Assembly (NCBI GenBank): GCA_964543795.1
Contig: CAZIZN010000002.1
Span: 62,001-126,000 of the forward strand
DNA: 64,000 nucleotides
Reading direction: 5' to 3'
From: JACKIC01 sp964543795
GTDB lineage: Bacteria; Planctomycetota; UBA1135; UBA2386
Below the pieces are notes generated by a model, which was not told the DNA's origin, ran no database searches, and saw nothing but the letters and a program-made list of their open reading frames with translations. Each line of letters starts with the position of its first letter. The first letter of the stretch is position 1. Below, piece after piece: positions 17,314-25,092 of this stretch. Made by a program: the position numbers and the translations under genes.

Positions 17314-17826
17314 ATGTCTTCGGGACCCTGGTCGAGACAGATCCGTCGCCGCACGCTGCCCTCGGGGGCCGACGAGGGTCGCCTGGTCCGCCTCGCGTTG
17401 GTCGTCCCGCTCGTGCTGATGCTGCTGTCGGTCGCCGGCCTGACGTTGTGCTGCGGCGCCCTCTTGCAGGAGGCCGCGGCCGGGCGCCCGGCCGAGGTCG
17501 CGGACTTCGTCGTCTATCTGGCCGCAGGAGCCTTCCTGCTCGCGGGGGCCGCCGTCGTTGCCGTGCAGTCGATGCGTGTCGCCGCGCGGGTCGCCGGTCC
17601 CGAACACCGCCTGCGTCTCGCTCTGCGCCGTATCCGCGCGGGCGATCTGGGCTTCCGCGTCCACCTGCGGCGCGGGGACCTGCTCGGCGGGCTCGCCGTC
17701 GAGTGCAACCAACTGCTCGATTGGCTCAACCAGAACCCGCCCGGCGCAGTTCGCCGCGGCAGCGATCTCGTCGATGTGGACGGCGTGGGCGAGGACCACG
17801 CTGCCGAGGAAGAGGTGGCTCCGTGA
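17314..17826 (+). CDS. two-helix membrane protein with HAMP-like linker
   Basis: The 170-residue protein has two transmembrane helices (about residues 22-45, LVVPLVLMLLSVAGLTLCCG, and 58-80, FVVYLAAGAFLLAGAAVVAV) with a short loop. A HAMP-like segment follows (LRLALRRIRAGDLGFRVHLRRGD, LAVECNQLLDWLNQ), then an acidic tail. There is no kinase, cyclase or methyl-accepting domain after the HAMP. Such stand-alone TM-HAMP proteins may couple envelope state to a partner. The stop overlaps the GTG of the next gene (GTGA). It is the first gene of a three-gene cassette diverging from the FlhG-like ATPase. Confidence 0.7.
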   Translation: MSSGPWSRQIRRRTLPSGADEGRLVRLALVVPLVLMLLSVAGLTLCCGALLQEAAAGRPAEVADFVVYLAAGAFLLAGAAVVAVQSMRVAARVAGPEHRLRLALRRIRAGDLGFRVHLRRGDLLGGLAVECNQLLDWLNQNPPGAVRRGSDLVDVDGVGEDHAAEEEVAP

Positions 17827-18119
17827 CCAGGGTCACAGCGATCCGCATCGAACTGGCGGGAGCCCTCGCGCTGCTCCTGGCCAGTGTTGCGGGCTCGCTG
17901 TGGCTGCGGCAGCAGGTGCGTGTCCTCGACGCGTCGATCGAGGTCCGCCGCGAACAGATGGATCACCTGCGAACGGCAGCCGCGCACAACGCCGCCCCGG
18001 CGCGACCGGGGGCGGCGCCGGGTGCCGCGGCCGCCACGATCGATGGTCGCAGCGTGCGCTGGCAGGTCCGTGGCGACCTCGTCTTTCTCGTGCCCGACCC
18101 CGTGGAGCGCCGTCGATGA
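17823..18119 (+). CDS. small bitopic membrane protein of the envelope cassette
   Basis: The 98-residue product (GTG start overlapping the previous stop) has one N-terminal membrane helix (AGALALLLASVAGSLWL). A short coiled coil (LDASIEVRREQMDHL) and an Ala/Pro linker follow, then a beta segment (SVRWQVRGDLVFLVPDP). The topology (short cytoplasmic start, helix, periplasmic coil) resembles PilN/PilO- or FtsL-like assembly proteins, but no family signature is present. Its stop overlaps the next ATG (ATGA), so the three proteins are probably made in fixed ratio. Confidence 0.65.
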   Translation: MTRVTAIRIELAGALALLLASVAGSLWLRQQVRVLDASIEVRREQMDHLRTAAAHNAAPARPGAAPGAAAATIDGRSVRWQVRGDLVFLVPDPVERRR

Positions 18120-19318
18120 AGCTCGCGCCGCGCCTGCAGCTGCGCTGGCTGCTCGACTCGCCGCTGCTGATCGCCACGTGGGCGGCGGCCGCGGTCGGTG
18201 TGCTGGCGCTCGTCGAGGTCGCGCACTCCCTGCGGCGTGCCGAAGCGATGCGAGTCGAGATCGCCGGCGCGCTCGCCGGACTCGCGGCCGAGGCGGCGCT
18301 GGCCGAGCGCGGCGACGGGCCGAGCGGGAGGAGCGAGTCGGCGGTCGGCGACTTCGACGTCGTGATCGGGCGCAGTGGTGCCGAATGCACGATCGTCGTG
18401 CGCGGGCCGGCGGGTGACCGTCACGAGTTCGCCTGCGAATGGCTGGCGGGTGGCGCTCCCGCGGTCCTGGGGCAGCCGCTCGTCGCGTTGGACGAGACCG
18501 TCGCCCGGCGATGCGGCGAGGGCGCAGTCGTGCTGCCGGCGGACCTGCCCTGCCTCGACGACGAGGCGATCCGAGCGGCGCCGCGCTGCGACACGACCAC
18601 CGCGTTCCGTGCCGATCCGGGCGTCGCGCTGCTGCAGTGGGAAGGCGGCACCGAGTGCGTGGACTTCGTGCTCGATCCCACGCGCGGCGGCTGCTTGCGC
18701 AGCGCCGGGTGCGAACTGCTCGTCGTGCCCGGTCACCTGTGGATCGTCGCGAGCGCGCGAGGCAACCGGCTGCGGCTCGAGCGCGATCTCACCGTCGTGA
18801 TCGAGGGCAACCTGTACGTCGGCGCCTCGCTGCAGATCGACGGTCCCGGGCGGTTGCTCCTGGTGACGGTCGTCGGCGACGGCGCCCGTCCGTTCGCCGA
18901 TCGGGACGGCAACGGACGGTGGTCCGCCGGCGACGTGGTGCGCCGCGGGGAGTTCGTCGGCGTGCTCGAGGGTGGTGGCAACGTCTACCTCGGGCTGCCG
19001 ACCTCGACCGAGCCGATCTCGCTCGATGCGGGGGTCGTCGCCGGCGGCGAGGTGCATGTCGCGACGGCGACGGCGGTGCACGGCCCCGTGGTCGTGCCCT
19101 ACGGCCTGACGGCGCTGCGGCCCGACGCGCGGTTGGAGCCGACCGGTCGGCGCCTCTTCCAGGTGCAGCGCGAGCGCGCGCCCGGCTTCGTCGCAGTCGG
19201 ACCGCCGCGGCCGGGTCTGTTGCGGCCGCTGCCGGCCGGCCCCTCGGCTGGCGAGTTCCCGGCCTCCGGGCCGTTCGGGCGACAACAACCTCTTTACGCG
19301 GCCGCACCCGCTCGCTAA
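18116..19318 (+). CDS. bitopic Cys-rich envelope protein with EF-hand loop and beta-repeat domain
   Basis: The 400-residue protein is of unknown family. It has an N-terminal membrane helix (about 20-42), then a region with at least eight cysteines spaced as possible disulfides (GRSGAEC, EFACEW, RRCGEG, LPCLDD, PRCDTT, TECVDF, GGCLRSAGC). A beta-repeat region follows (LTVVIEGNLYVGASLQIDG, VYLGLP, LDAGVVAGGEVHVATATAVHG) resembling bactofilin or PilX-like pilus proteins. An exact EF-hand calcium loop occupies residues 262-273 (DRDGNGRWSAGD). The tail is Pro-rich. Topology places it in the periplasm. Translational coupling to the two upstream genes implies a common complex. Confidence 0.65.
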   Translation: MKLAPRLQLRWLLDSPLLIATWAAAAVGVLALVEVAHSLRRAEAMRVEIAGALAGLAAEAALAERGDGPSGRSESAVGDFDVVIGRSGAECTIVVRGPAGDRHEFACEWLAGGAPAVLGQPLVALDETVARRCGEGAVVLPADLPCLDDEAIRAAPRCDTTTAFRADPGVALLQWEGGTECVDFVLDPTRGGCLRSAGCELLVVPGHLWIVASARGNRLRLERDLTVVIEGNLYVGASLQIDGPGRLLLVTVVGDGARPFADRDGNGRWSAGDVVRRGEFVGVLEGGGNVYLGLPTSTEPISLDAGVVAGGEVHVATATAVHGPVVVPYGLTALRPDARLEPTGRRLFQVQRERAPGFVAVGPPRPGLLRPLPAGPSAGEFPASGPFGRQQPLYAAAPAR

Positions 19319-19337
19319 CGTGCCGCCCCCTACCTGC

Positions 19338-19413
19338 GGGGTCGTAGCTCAGTTGGTAGAGCGATGCGTTCGCAATGCATAGGTCAGGGGTTCGAATCCC
19401 CTCGACTCCACCA
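19338..19413 (+). tRNA. tRNA-Ala (anticodon CGC)
   Basis: All arms fold. The acceptor is GGGGTCG/CGACTCC with the alanine identity pair G3:U70. The D-stem is GCTC/GAGC, the anticodon stem ATGCG/TGCAT with loop TTCGCAA (anticodon CGC, reading GCG codons), and the T-stem AGGGG/CCCCT with TTCGAAT. The discriminator is A, and CCA is encoded at 19411-19413. GCG is a heavily used Ala codon at this base composition. Confidence 0.95.
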
Positions 19414-19420
19414 GGACCCG

Positions 19421-19463
19421 ACGGCCTGCCGGCACTCCCTGTCCGGCAGGCCGTTTGCTTTCC
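19421..19463 (+). terminator. intrinsic terminator after tRNA-Ala
   Basis: A 12-base perfect stem, ACGGCCTGCCGG (19421-19432) with CCGGCAGGCCGT (19443-19454), has a ten-base loop and is followed by a T-rich stretch (TTTGCTTT). It starts eight bases after the tRNA CCA. The rest of the gap to 19660 shows no further gene; promoter elements for the thiolase operon must lie there. Confidence 0.85.
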
Positions 19464-19660
19464 GGCGCACGATCGCCATCGGGCGCATCCGGGGCCATCT
19501 CGGCGCACGGCGGGCCCCGCTCGGTGCCGCGAGCGCGGAAAGCGAGGGCACTCCAGCGTGGTCGCAGCCCAGGCGGGGACCTACAATCCTCGCCCCCCGA
19601 ACTCGCCCCGCGGCCGTCCCGCGCCGGCGCATCGGACGAACTCCCGAGGAGCCAAGACGA

Positions 19661-20845
19661 ATGGGTCGCCCTGTGATCGTTTCCGCGTGCCGCACGCCGA
19701 TCGGCAAGTTCCAAGGTGGCCTCGCCTCCTTCACCGCGCCGCGGCTCGGCGGGCTGGCCGTGCAAGAGGCGCTGCGCCGCGCCCGGGTGCCGGTCGAAGC
19801 GGTCGAGGAAGTGCTGATGGGCAACGTGTTGCAGGCGGGCCTCGGCCAGAATCCGGCCCGCCAGAGCCTGCGCGCTGCGGGCATCCCGGACGCCGTCGCC
19901 GCCGTGACGATCAACAAGGTCTGCGGCTCCGGACTCAAGTCGGTGATGCTCGCAGCCCAGGCGATCAAGGCAGGGGACCTGCAGGTCGCGGTCGCCGGCG
20001 GCATGGAGTCGATGTCGAACACTCCCTACTACCTGCCCGCGGCCCGTGCCGGCGCGCGGCTCGGCCACACGCAGGCCCTCGACGGCATCGTCTGGGACGG
20101 CCTCTGGGACCACTACAACGACTTCCACATGGGCAACACCGGCGAACTGGTGGCCAGGAAGTTCGGCATCACGCGCGCCGAGCAGGACGCCTACGCGGTC
20201 GAGAGCCATCGCCGCGCCGCCGCCGCGCAGCAGAGTGGCGCGTTCGACGCCGAGCTGTTCGCCGTCCCGGTGCCGCAGAAGAAGGGCGAGCCGGTGCCGT
20301 TCGCGAAGGACGAGGGGCCGCGGGCCGACAGCACTCTCGAAGCGCTGGCCAGGCTCAAGCCCGCGTTCCAGCCGGAGGGCGGCACGGTGACGGCGGGCAA
20401 CGCGAGCACGATCAACGACGGTGCCGCCGCGGTCGTGGTCTGCGACGAGGATTGGGCCGCGGCGCACGGGCTGCAGCCGCTCGCGCGCATCACCGGCTAC
20501 GCGACCGGCGGGCTCGCGCCGGAGTGGGTGATGATGGCCCCCGAGGTCGCGACCCGGAAGCTGTGCGCGCTCACCCGGACCAACCCGGGCGACTACGACC
20601 TCGTCGAGATGAACGAAGCCTTCTCGGTGCAGATGGTCGCGCTGCAGCGCCAGCTCGAGATCGACGCCGCGAGGTGGAACGTGCACGGCGGCGCCGTCGC
20701 GCTCGGCCACCCGATCGGCTGCTCGGGCACGCGCGTCCTCGTCACGCTACTCCACGCACTGCGCCGTCACGGCAAGCACCGCGGCATGGCCGGCCTCTGC
20801 CTGGGCGGCGGCAACGCCGTCGCGATGAGCGTCGAACTGGTCTGA
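19661..20845 (+). CDS. acetyl-CoA C-acetyltransferase (thiolase)
   Basis: The 394-residue enzyme interconverts two acetyl-CoA and acetoacetyl-CoA. Nucleophile Cys88 sits in NKVCGSGLKSV. VEMNEAFSVQ, the base-supplying GGAVALGHPIGCSG and the second catalytic cysteine in GLCLGGGNAV are all intact. Length is standard for biosynthetic/degradative type II thiolases. ATG 19661 follows AGGAG at about 11 bases. It leads an operon with a 3-hydroxyacyl-CoA dehydrogenase, two acyl-CoA dehydrogenases and an SppA peptidase. That gene set fits short-chain fatty-acid oxidation or butyrate-type metabolism; an enoyl-CoA hydratase is missing here. Confidence 0.94.
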   Translation: MGRPVIVSACRTPIGKFQGGLASFTAPRLGGLAVQEALRRARVPVEAVEEVLMGNVLQAGLGQNPARQSLRAAGIPDAVAAVTINKVCGSGLKSVMLAAQAIKAGDLQVAVAGGMESMSNTPYYLPAARAGARLGHTQALDGIVWDGLWDHYNDFHMGNTGELVARKFGITRAEQDAYAVESHRRAAAAQQSGAFDAELFAVPVPQKKGEPVPFAKDEGPRADSTLEALARLKPAFQPEGGTVTAGNASTINDGAAAVVVCDEDWAAAHGLQPLARITGYATGGLAPEWVMMAPEVATRKLCALTRTNPGDYDLVEMNEAFSVQMVALQRQLEIDAARWNVHGGAVALGHPIGCSGTRVLVTLLHALRRHGKHRGMAGLCLGGGNAVAMSVELV

Positions 20846-20874
20846 TCCGCCCCGCAACGACTCCCACCCATCCC

Positions 20875-21744
20875 ATGAGCACCATCTCCCTCCCCGAGGC
20901 CGTGGCCGTGATCGGCTGCGGCACCATGGGCAACGGCATCGCCCAGACGTTCGCGAGTTGCGGCGTGCGCACGCACCTGATCGACCTCGACCAGGGGCTG
21001 CTCGACAAGGCCGTCGGCACGATCGGCAAGAGCCTCGGCAAGTTCGTCGAGAAGGGCAAGCTGAGTGCCGACGATGCATCGGCGGCGATGGCCCGCCTCT
21101 CGACCCACACGGACATGGCTCCACTCGCCGGTGTGAACCTCTGCGTCGAGGCGGTGACCGAGAACCTCGGCGTCAAGACCAAGGTCTTCCAGGCCGCCGA
21201 CTCGGCATTGCCGGCGGATGCGATCCTCGCGAGCAACACGTCGTCGATCTCGATCACGGTGCTCGCCGCGAAGACGAAGCGCGCCGATCGCGTGATCGGC
21301 ATGCACTTCATGAACCCCGTGCCCCTCATGAAGCTGATCGAGGTGATCAGGGGCAACGACACCAGCGACGCCACGGCCCGCGCCGTCGAGGACTGGTCGA
21401 AGGGCCTCGGCAAGATCCCGGTCGTCGCCAACGACTATCCGGGCTTCGTCGCCAATCGCATCCTGATGCCGATGATCAACGAAGCGGCGTTCGCGCTGAT
21501 GGAAGGCGTTGCGACGCGCGAGGCCATCGACGAGATCATGAAGCTGGGCATGAACCATCCGATGGGCCCGCTGACCCTCGCCGACTTCATCGGCCTCGAC
21601 GTGTGCGTGTCGATCCTCGACGTGCTCAAGGACGGACTCGGTGACGACAAGTACCGGGCCTGCCCGCTGATGCGCCGCCTCGTGGCCGCCGGCCACCTGG
21701 GCCGCAAGGCCGGCAGGGGCTTCTACGACTACACCCAGAAGTGA
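20875..21744 (+). CDS. 3-hydroxybutyryl-CoA dehydrogenase
   Basis: This 289-residue NAD-dependent enzyme oxidises 3-hydroxyacyl-CoA. The Rossmann motif is VAVIGCGTMGNGIAQ, with an acidic end of beta-2 (HLIDLD) indicating NAD preference. EAVTENLGVK, SNTSSISIT and the catalytic HFMNPVPLM (His of the His-Glu pair) precede the C-terminal helical domain (NDYPGFVANRIL, GPLTLADFIGLD, GRKAGRGFYDY). It is of single-function length, not fused to a hydratase. It starts 29 bp after the thiolase stop, in the same operon. Confidence 0.95.
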   Translation: MSTISLPEAVAVIGCGTMGNGIAQTFASCGVRTHLIDLDQGLLDKAVGTIGKSLGKFVEKGKLSADDASAAMARLSTHTDMAPLAGVNLCVEAVTENLGVKTKVFQAADSALPADAILASNTSSISITVLAAKTKRADRVIGMHFMNPVPLMKLIEVIRGNDTSDATARAVEDWSKGLGKIPVVANDYPGFVANRILMPMINEAAFALMEGVATREAIDEIMKLGMNHPMGPLTLADFIGLDVCVSILDVLKDGLGDDKYRACPLMRRLVAAGHLGRKAGRGFYDYTQK

Positions 21745-21754
21745 GAGCGCTGTG

Positions 21755-22924
21755 ATGACCCAGCAGGCCCAGGCGCACGCGCCGCAGTTGACCGAGTTCA
21801 CTCTGTCGCCGGATCTGGTCCGGTTCCGCGATCAGGTGCGCGACTACACGCAGCAGCACCTTGGCGACGCCGCCGCGTGCGACGCGGAGGCCAAGTTCCC
21901 CCGCGCCGCGGTCGCGGCGGCGGCCGAGCTCGGGCTGCTGCGCACGACCGTGGCGAGGGAGTACGGCGGCTCGGCGATGGGCAACCTCGCGAGCTGCGTC
22001 ATGCTCGAGGAGATCAACTCCGTGTGCGTGTCGACCGGCGTGACGATCAGCGTGCACAACTCGCTGGTCAACTCGCTGCTGGGCAAGTGGTGCAACGAGG
22101 CGCAGAAGCGCCGCTGGTTCCCGAAGATGGTCACCGGCGAGTGGCTCGGCGCCTACTGCCTCAGCGAGGCCTTCTCCGGCTCCGACGCCGCGGCGTTGCG
22201 CTGCGAAGCGCGCCGCGAGGGCGGCCACTACGTGATGAACGGTGCCAAGCTGTGGATCACGACCGGCAGCGAGGCGCAGCTGTTCGTGGTGTTCGCGCGC
22301 ACCGGCCCCGACCGCGTCAAGGGCATCTCGGCGTTCGTCGTCGAGAAGGACTGGCCGGGGGTCTCCGTCGGCAAGAAGGAGCGCAAGCTCGGCCTGCGCG
22401 GTTCGCCGACGACCGAGATCGTGCTCGAGAACGTGAAGGTCTCCGCCGACTGCCTGATCGCCGAGGAGGGCCAGGGTTTCACCATCGCCCTCGACACGCT
22501 CGACGGTGGCCGCCTCGGCATCGCTTCGCAGGCGCTCGGCATCGCGCGCGCCGCGATCGATCTGATCCGGGGTCATCTCGGTGCCCAGGCCGATGCGAAG
22601 GGGCGCCCCAACGCGTCGCAGCGCGACCAGTGGACGCTCGCCGATCTCGCGTCGGACCTCGACGCCTACCGGTTTCTCACCTGGCGCGCGGCGATCCTGC
22701 GCGACAACGGCGTGCGCTGCAGCGCCGAGGCGGCGATGGCGAAGCTGAGCGCCTCGCGGCTCGCCAACCGCGCCGCGCGGGCGGCGGTCACCATCCTCGG
22801 TACGGCGGGTGCGAGCGGCGCCACCGCGGCCGAACGGCTGCTCCGCGACGCACGCATCACCGAGATCTACGAGGGCGCCACCGACATCCAGCGCCTCGTC
22901 ATCGCGCGCGGCCTCACCTCATGA
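21755..22924 (+). CDS. acyl-CoA dehydrogenase (short-chain type)
   Basis: The 389-residue flavoenzyme introduces the alpha-beta double bond into acyl-CoA. AYCLSEAFSGSDAAAL and YVMNGAKLWITTG are FAD/acyl contacts, and the catalytic base Glu373 lies in ITEIYEGATDIQR. All features fit short-chain/butyryl-CoA dehydrogenases. ATG 21755 is preferred; a GTG three bases earlier is equivalent. The electron acceptor ETF genes are not in the window. The stop overlaps the start of sppA (ATGA). Confidence 0.94.
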   Translation: MTQQAQAHAPQLTEFTLSPDLVRFRDQVRDYTQQHLGDAAACDAEAKFPRAAVAAAAELGLLRTTVAREYGGSAMGNLASCVMLEEINSVCVSTGVTISVHNSLVNSLLGKWCNEAQKRRWFPKMVTGEWLGAYCLSEAFSGSDAAALRCEARREGGHYVMNGAKLWITTGSEAQLFVVFARTGPDRVKGISAFVVEKDWPGVSVGKKERKLGLRGSPTTEIVLENVKVSADCLIAEEGQGFTIALDTLDGGRLGIASQALGIARAAIDLIRGHLGAQADAKGRPNASQRDQWTLADLASDLDAYRFLTWRAAILRDNGVRCSAEAAMAKLSASRLANRAARAAVTILGTAGASGATAAERLLRDARITEIYEGATDIQRLVIARGLTS

Positions 22925-24033
22925 GCACGCTCCCGCCGAACGACACCGTCCCGCCGCAACCGCCTGGAGTGCCGCCCCAGCAACCGCGCTGGCCACAGGC
23001 CAGCCAGCCGCCGCGCGAATCGCGCGGCGTCGCCGTGGCGGTCGCGATCTTCCTCGGCATCCTGCTGATCGCCTCGGCGGGCCTCAACGTGCTGCTGTTC
23101 GTGCTCAGCCTCGGCAGCGTCGGCGCCGGCCTCGGCGGCGGGCTCGGCATCGAGGGGATCTACGACGAGGTCCACGTCGCCGGCGAGCGCGGCGCCAAGC
23201 AGCGCGTGCTGCGCATCCCGATCCACGGCGCCATCGCCGAGTCGTCCAATCCGCTGCTCGGCGCGAGCGGCGGCACCGTCAGTCTCGTCGATCGCGCGCT
23301 GCGTCAGGCCGTGGACGAGCGCGTCGGCGGCATCCTGCTGGACATCGATTCGCCGGGCGGCGGCGTGACGGACTCGGACGAGATCTACCAGCGGCTCGTG
23401 CGCTTCCGGCGCGAACACCCCGACGTCAAGGTCGCAGCACTGTTCGGCGACATCGCGGCGTCGGGCGGCTACTACGTGGCCGTCGCCGCCGAGAGGATCG
23501 TCGCGCGCCGCACCTCGATCACCGGCAGCATCGGCGTCATCATGAGCGCGTGGAACTTCGCGGAGGCGGCGAAGAAGCTCGGTGTGGACCAGGTCGCGAT
23601 CAAGTCCGACCGCACGCCGTTCAAGGACATGCTCTCGCCAACCCGCGCGATCCGCGACGACGAACGGGCGCTGCTCACGGGCATCGTCGACGAACTCTAC
23701 GACCAGTTCGTCGCGGTGGTCGACGAGGGTCGCACCAACCTCGTGCGCGAGCAGGTGCTCGCCGCGGCAACGGGGGCGATCTACACCGCATCGCAGGCGC
23801 GCGAGCTGGGCCTGGTCGACGACATCGGCGACCTCGAATCGGTGCGCGCGTGGTTCGGGACCGAACTCGGCGGCAGCGTCGAGATCATCGAACTGCGCCG
23901 CCGCCCCGGTCTGGGCGACCTGTTGTTCGGCGGCATTCCCGGCGCGGTTGCGCCGGACTCGGACCTCGCGTCGCGCCTCCTGCACGGCACGAGCGGACCG
24001 CGCTTCCTCTACTTCTGGCAAGGCGGGCGCTGA
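22921..24033 (+). CDS. sppA: signal peptide peptidase SppA-type serine protease (S49)
   Basis: The 370-residue membrane protein has a Pro-rich cytoplasmic N-terminus, one membrane helix (about residues 36-65) and an S49 domain. ILLDIDSPGGGVTDSDE is the substrate cleft, Ser181 (DIAASGGYYVA) the nucleophile and Lys228 (VAIKSDRTPFKDM) the general base, a spacing like that of short Bacillus SppA. ITGSIGV is also conserved. It degrades signal peptides or membrane proteins on the outer face. Its ATG overlaps the acyl-CoA dehydrogenase stop, an unexpected position within a lipid-oxidation operon. Confidence 0.9.
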   Translation: MSTLPPNDTVPPQPPGVPPQQPRWPQASQPPRESRGVAVAVAIFLGILLIASAGLNVLLFVLSLGSVGAGLGGGLGIEGIYDEVHVAGERGAKQRVLRIPIHGAIAESSNPLLGASGGTVSLVDRALRQAVDERVGGILLDIDSPGGGVTDSDEIYQRLVRFRREHPDVKVAALFGDIAASGGYYVAVAAERIVARRTSITGSIGVIMSAWNFAEAAKKLGVDQVAIKSDRTPFKDMLSPTRAIRDDERALLTGIVDELYDQFVAVVDEGRTNLVREQVLAAATGAIYTASQARELGLVDDIGDLESVRAWFGTELGGSVEIIELRRRPGLGDLLFGGIPGAVAPDSDLASRLLHGTSGPRFLYFWQGGR

Positions 24034-24054
24034 ACGAGGCGCCCCGGATCACGC

Positions 24055-25092
24055 ATGCACAACCTGCAACTCACCGAAGACCAGGACCTCATCGTCGACA
24101 CGGTGAAGAAGTTCGTCGCCGAGGCCGTCGCACCCGGGGTGCTCGAACTCGACGAACACCGTGAGTTCGCGCGCGCTCAGTTCGACGGCCTCGCCGAGCT
24201 GGGCCTCTTCGGCCTCTGCGTGAGCGAGGCGCACGGCGGCGTCGGCATGGGCCTCCTGCCGTTCGTAGCCGCGCTCGAAGCGATCGGCGAGCACAGCAGT
24301 TCGCTGGCGCGCCTCTGGATCGGCCAGATGCAGGCGGCGGTCGCGCTCGAGGCGTCGGCGGCCGACGGACTCGAGGCGGTGATCGGCGGCGGGGTGCTGG
24401 CGGCCTACGTCGGCCCCGAACACGGCATCCGGCTCGTCGGCGGCAAGCTGGAAGGTGTGGCGGACCTGGTGCCCGCCGGTCTCCGCGCGGACCGGTTCGT
24501 CGTGGCCGCGACGGAGAACGGCACCCCGGTGCTCGCCGAGGTCGACGGCTCGGCGCCTGCCCGCCAGGCGCAACGTTCGCTCGGACTCGCCAGTGCAGCG
24601 CCGGCCCGCGTGGACTTCACCGGGTGTGCCGCCGTCGCCACCGCCGGTGCCGGCGTAGCGCGCGCGCACTTCGTCGCCCTGCTCGGTTCGGCAGCGACGG
24701 CGGTGGGCGGGGGGCGGGCTTGCGTCGCGGCGTCGAAGCGGCACGCGGCCGAACGCATCGCCTTCGGCAAGCCGTTGCTCGCCCAGCAGGCGGTCGCCGA
24801 CAAGCTCGTCGAAGCGCAGCGGCAGGTCGAGGCGGCGCGGCACGTGACGTGGCACGCGGCGCGGCTCGCCGATCTCGGCGTGGACGCGATCGAGGTGGCG
24901 ATGCAGGCGAAGCTCGCCGCGATCGATGCGATGGTGTTCGCCGCCGACGAGGCGATCCAGATCCACGGCGGCTACGGCTACACGGTCGAGTACCACGTCG
25001 AACGCCACTACCGGGACGCCAAGACCCTCGAAGTACTCGACGGCGGCAGCGGGTCGCTGCGCGCCGAACTCGCCGCCCGTCAGTTCGGCTGA
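24055..25092 (+). CDS. divergent acyl-CoA dehydrogenase-like protein
   Basis: The 345-residue protein shows the acyl-CoA dehydrogenase N-terminal helices (LTEDQDLIVDTVKKFVAEAV, LGLFGLCVSEAHGGVGMG) and C-terminal domain (AAERIAFGKPLLAQQAVADKL, QIHGGYGYTVEYHVERHYRDAKTL). The central beta-domain is shortened and lacks the usual MTEP..GSD motif. At the catalytic position the sequence is EVLDGG, giving Asp329 where active enzymes have Glu in YEG. Activity may be altered, or it may act with the intact paralogue at 21755. It lies 21 bp after sppA and is probably the last gene of the operon. Confidence 0.82.
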   Translation: MHNLQLTEDQDLIVDTVKKFVAEAVAPGVLELDEHREFARAQFDGLAELGLFGLCVSEAHGGVGMGLLPFVAALEAIGEHSSSLARLWIGQMQAAVALEASAADGLEAVIGGGVLAAYVGPEHGIRLVGGKLEGVADLVPAGLRADRFVVAATENGTPVLAEVDGSAPARQAQRSLGLASAAPARVDFTGCAAVATAGAGVARAHFVALLGSAATAVGGGRACVAASKRHAAERIAFGKPLLAQQAVADKLVEAQRQVEAARHVTWHAARLADLGVDAIEVAMQAKLAAIDAMVFAADEAIQIHGGYGYTVEYHVERHYRDAKTLEVLDGGSGSLRAELAARQFG

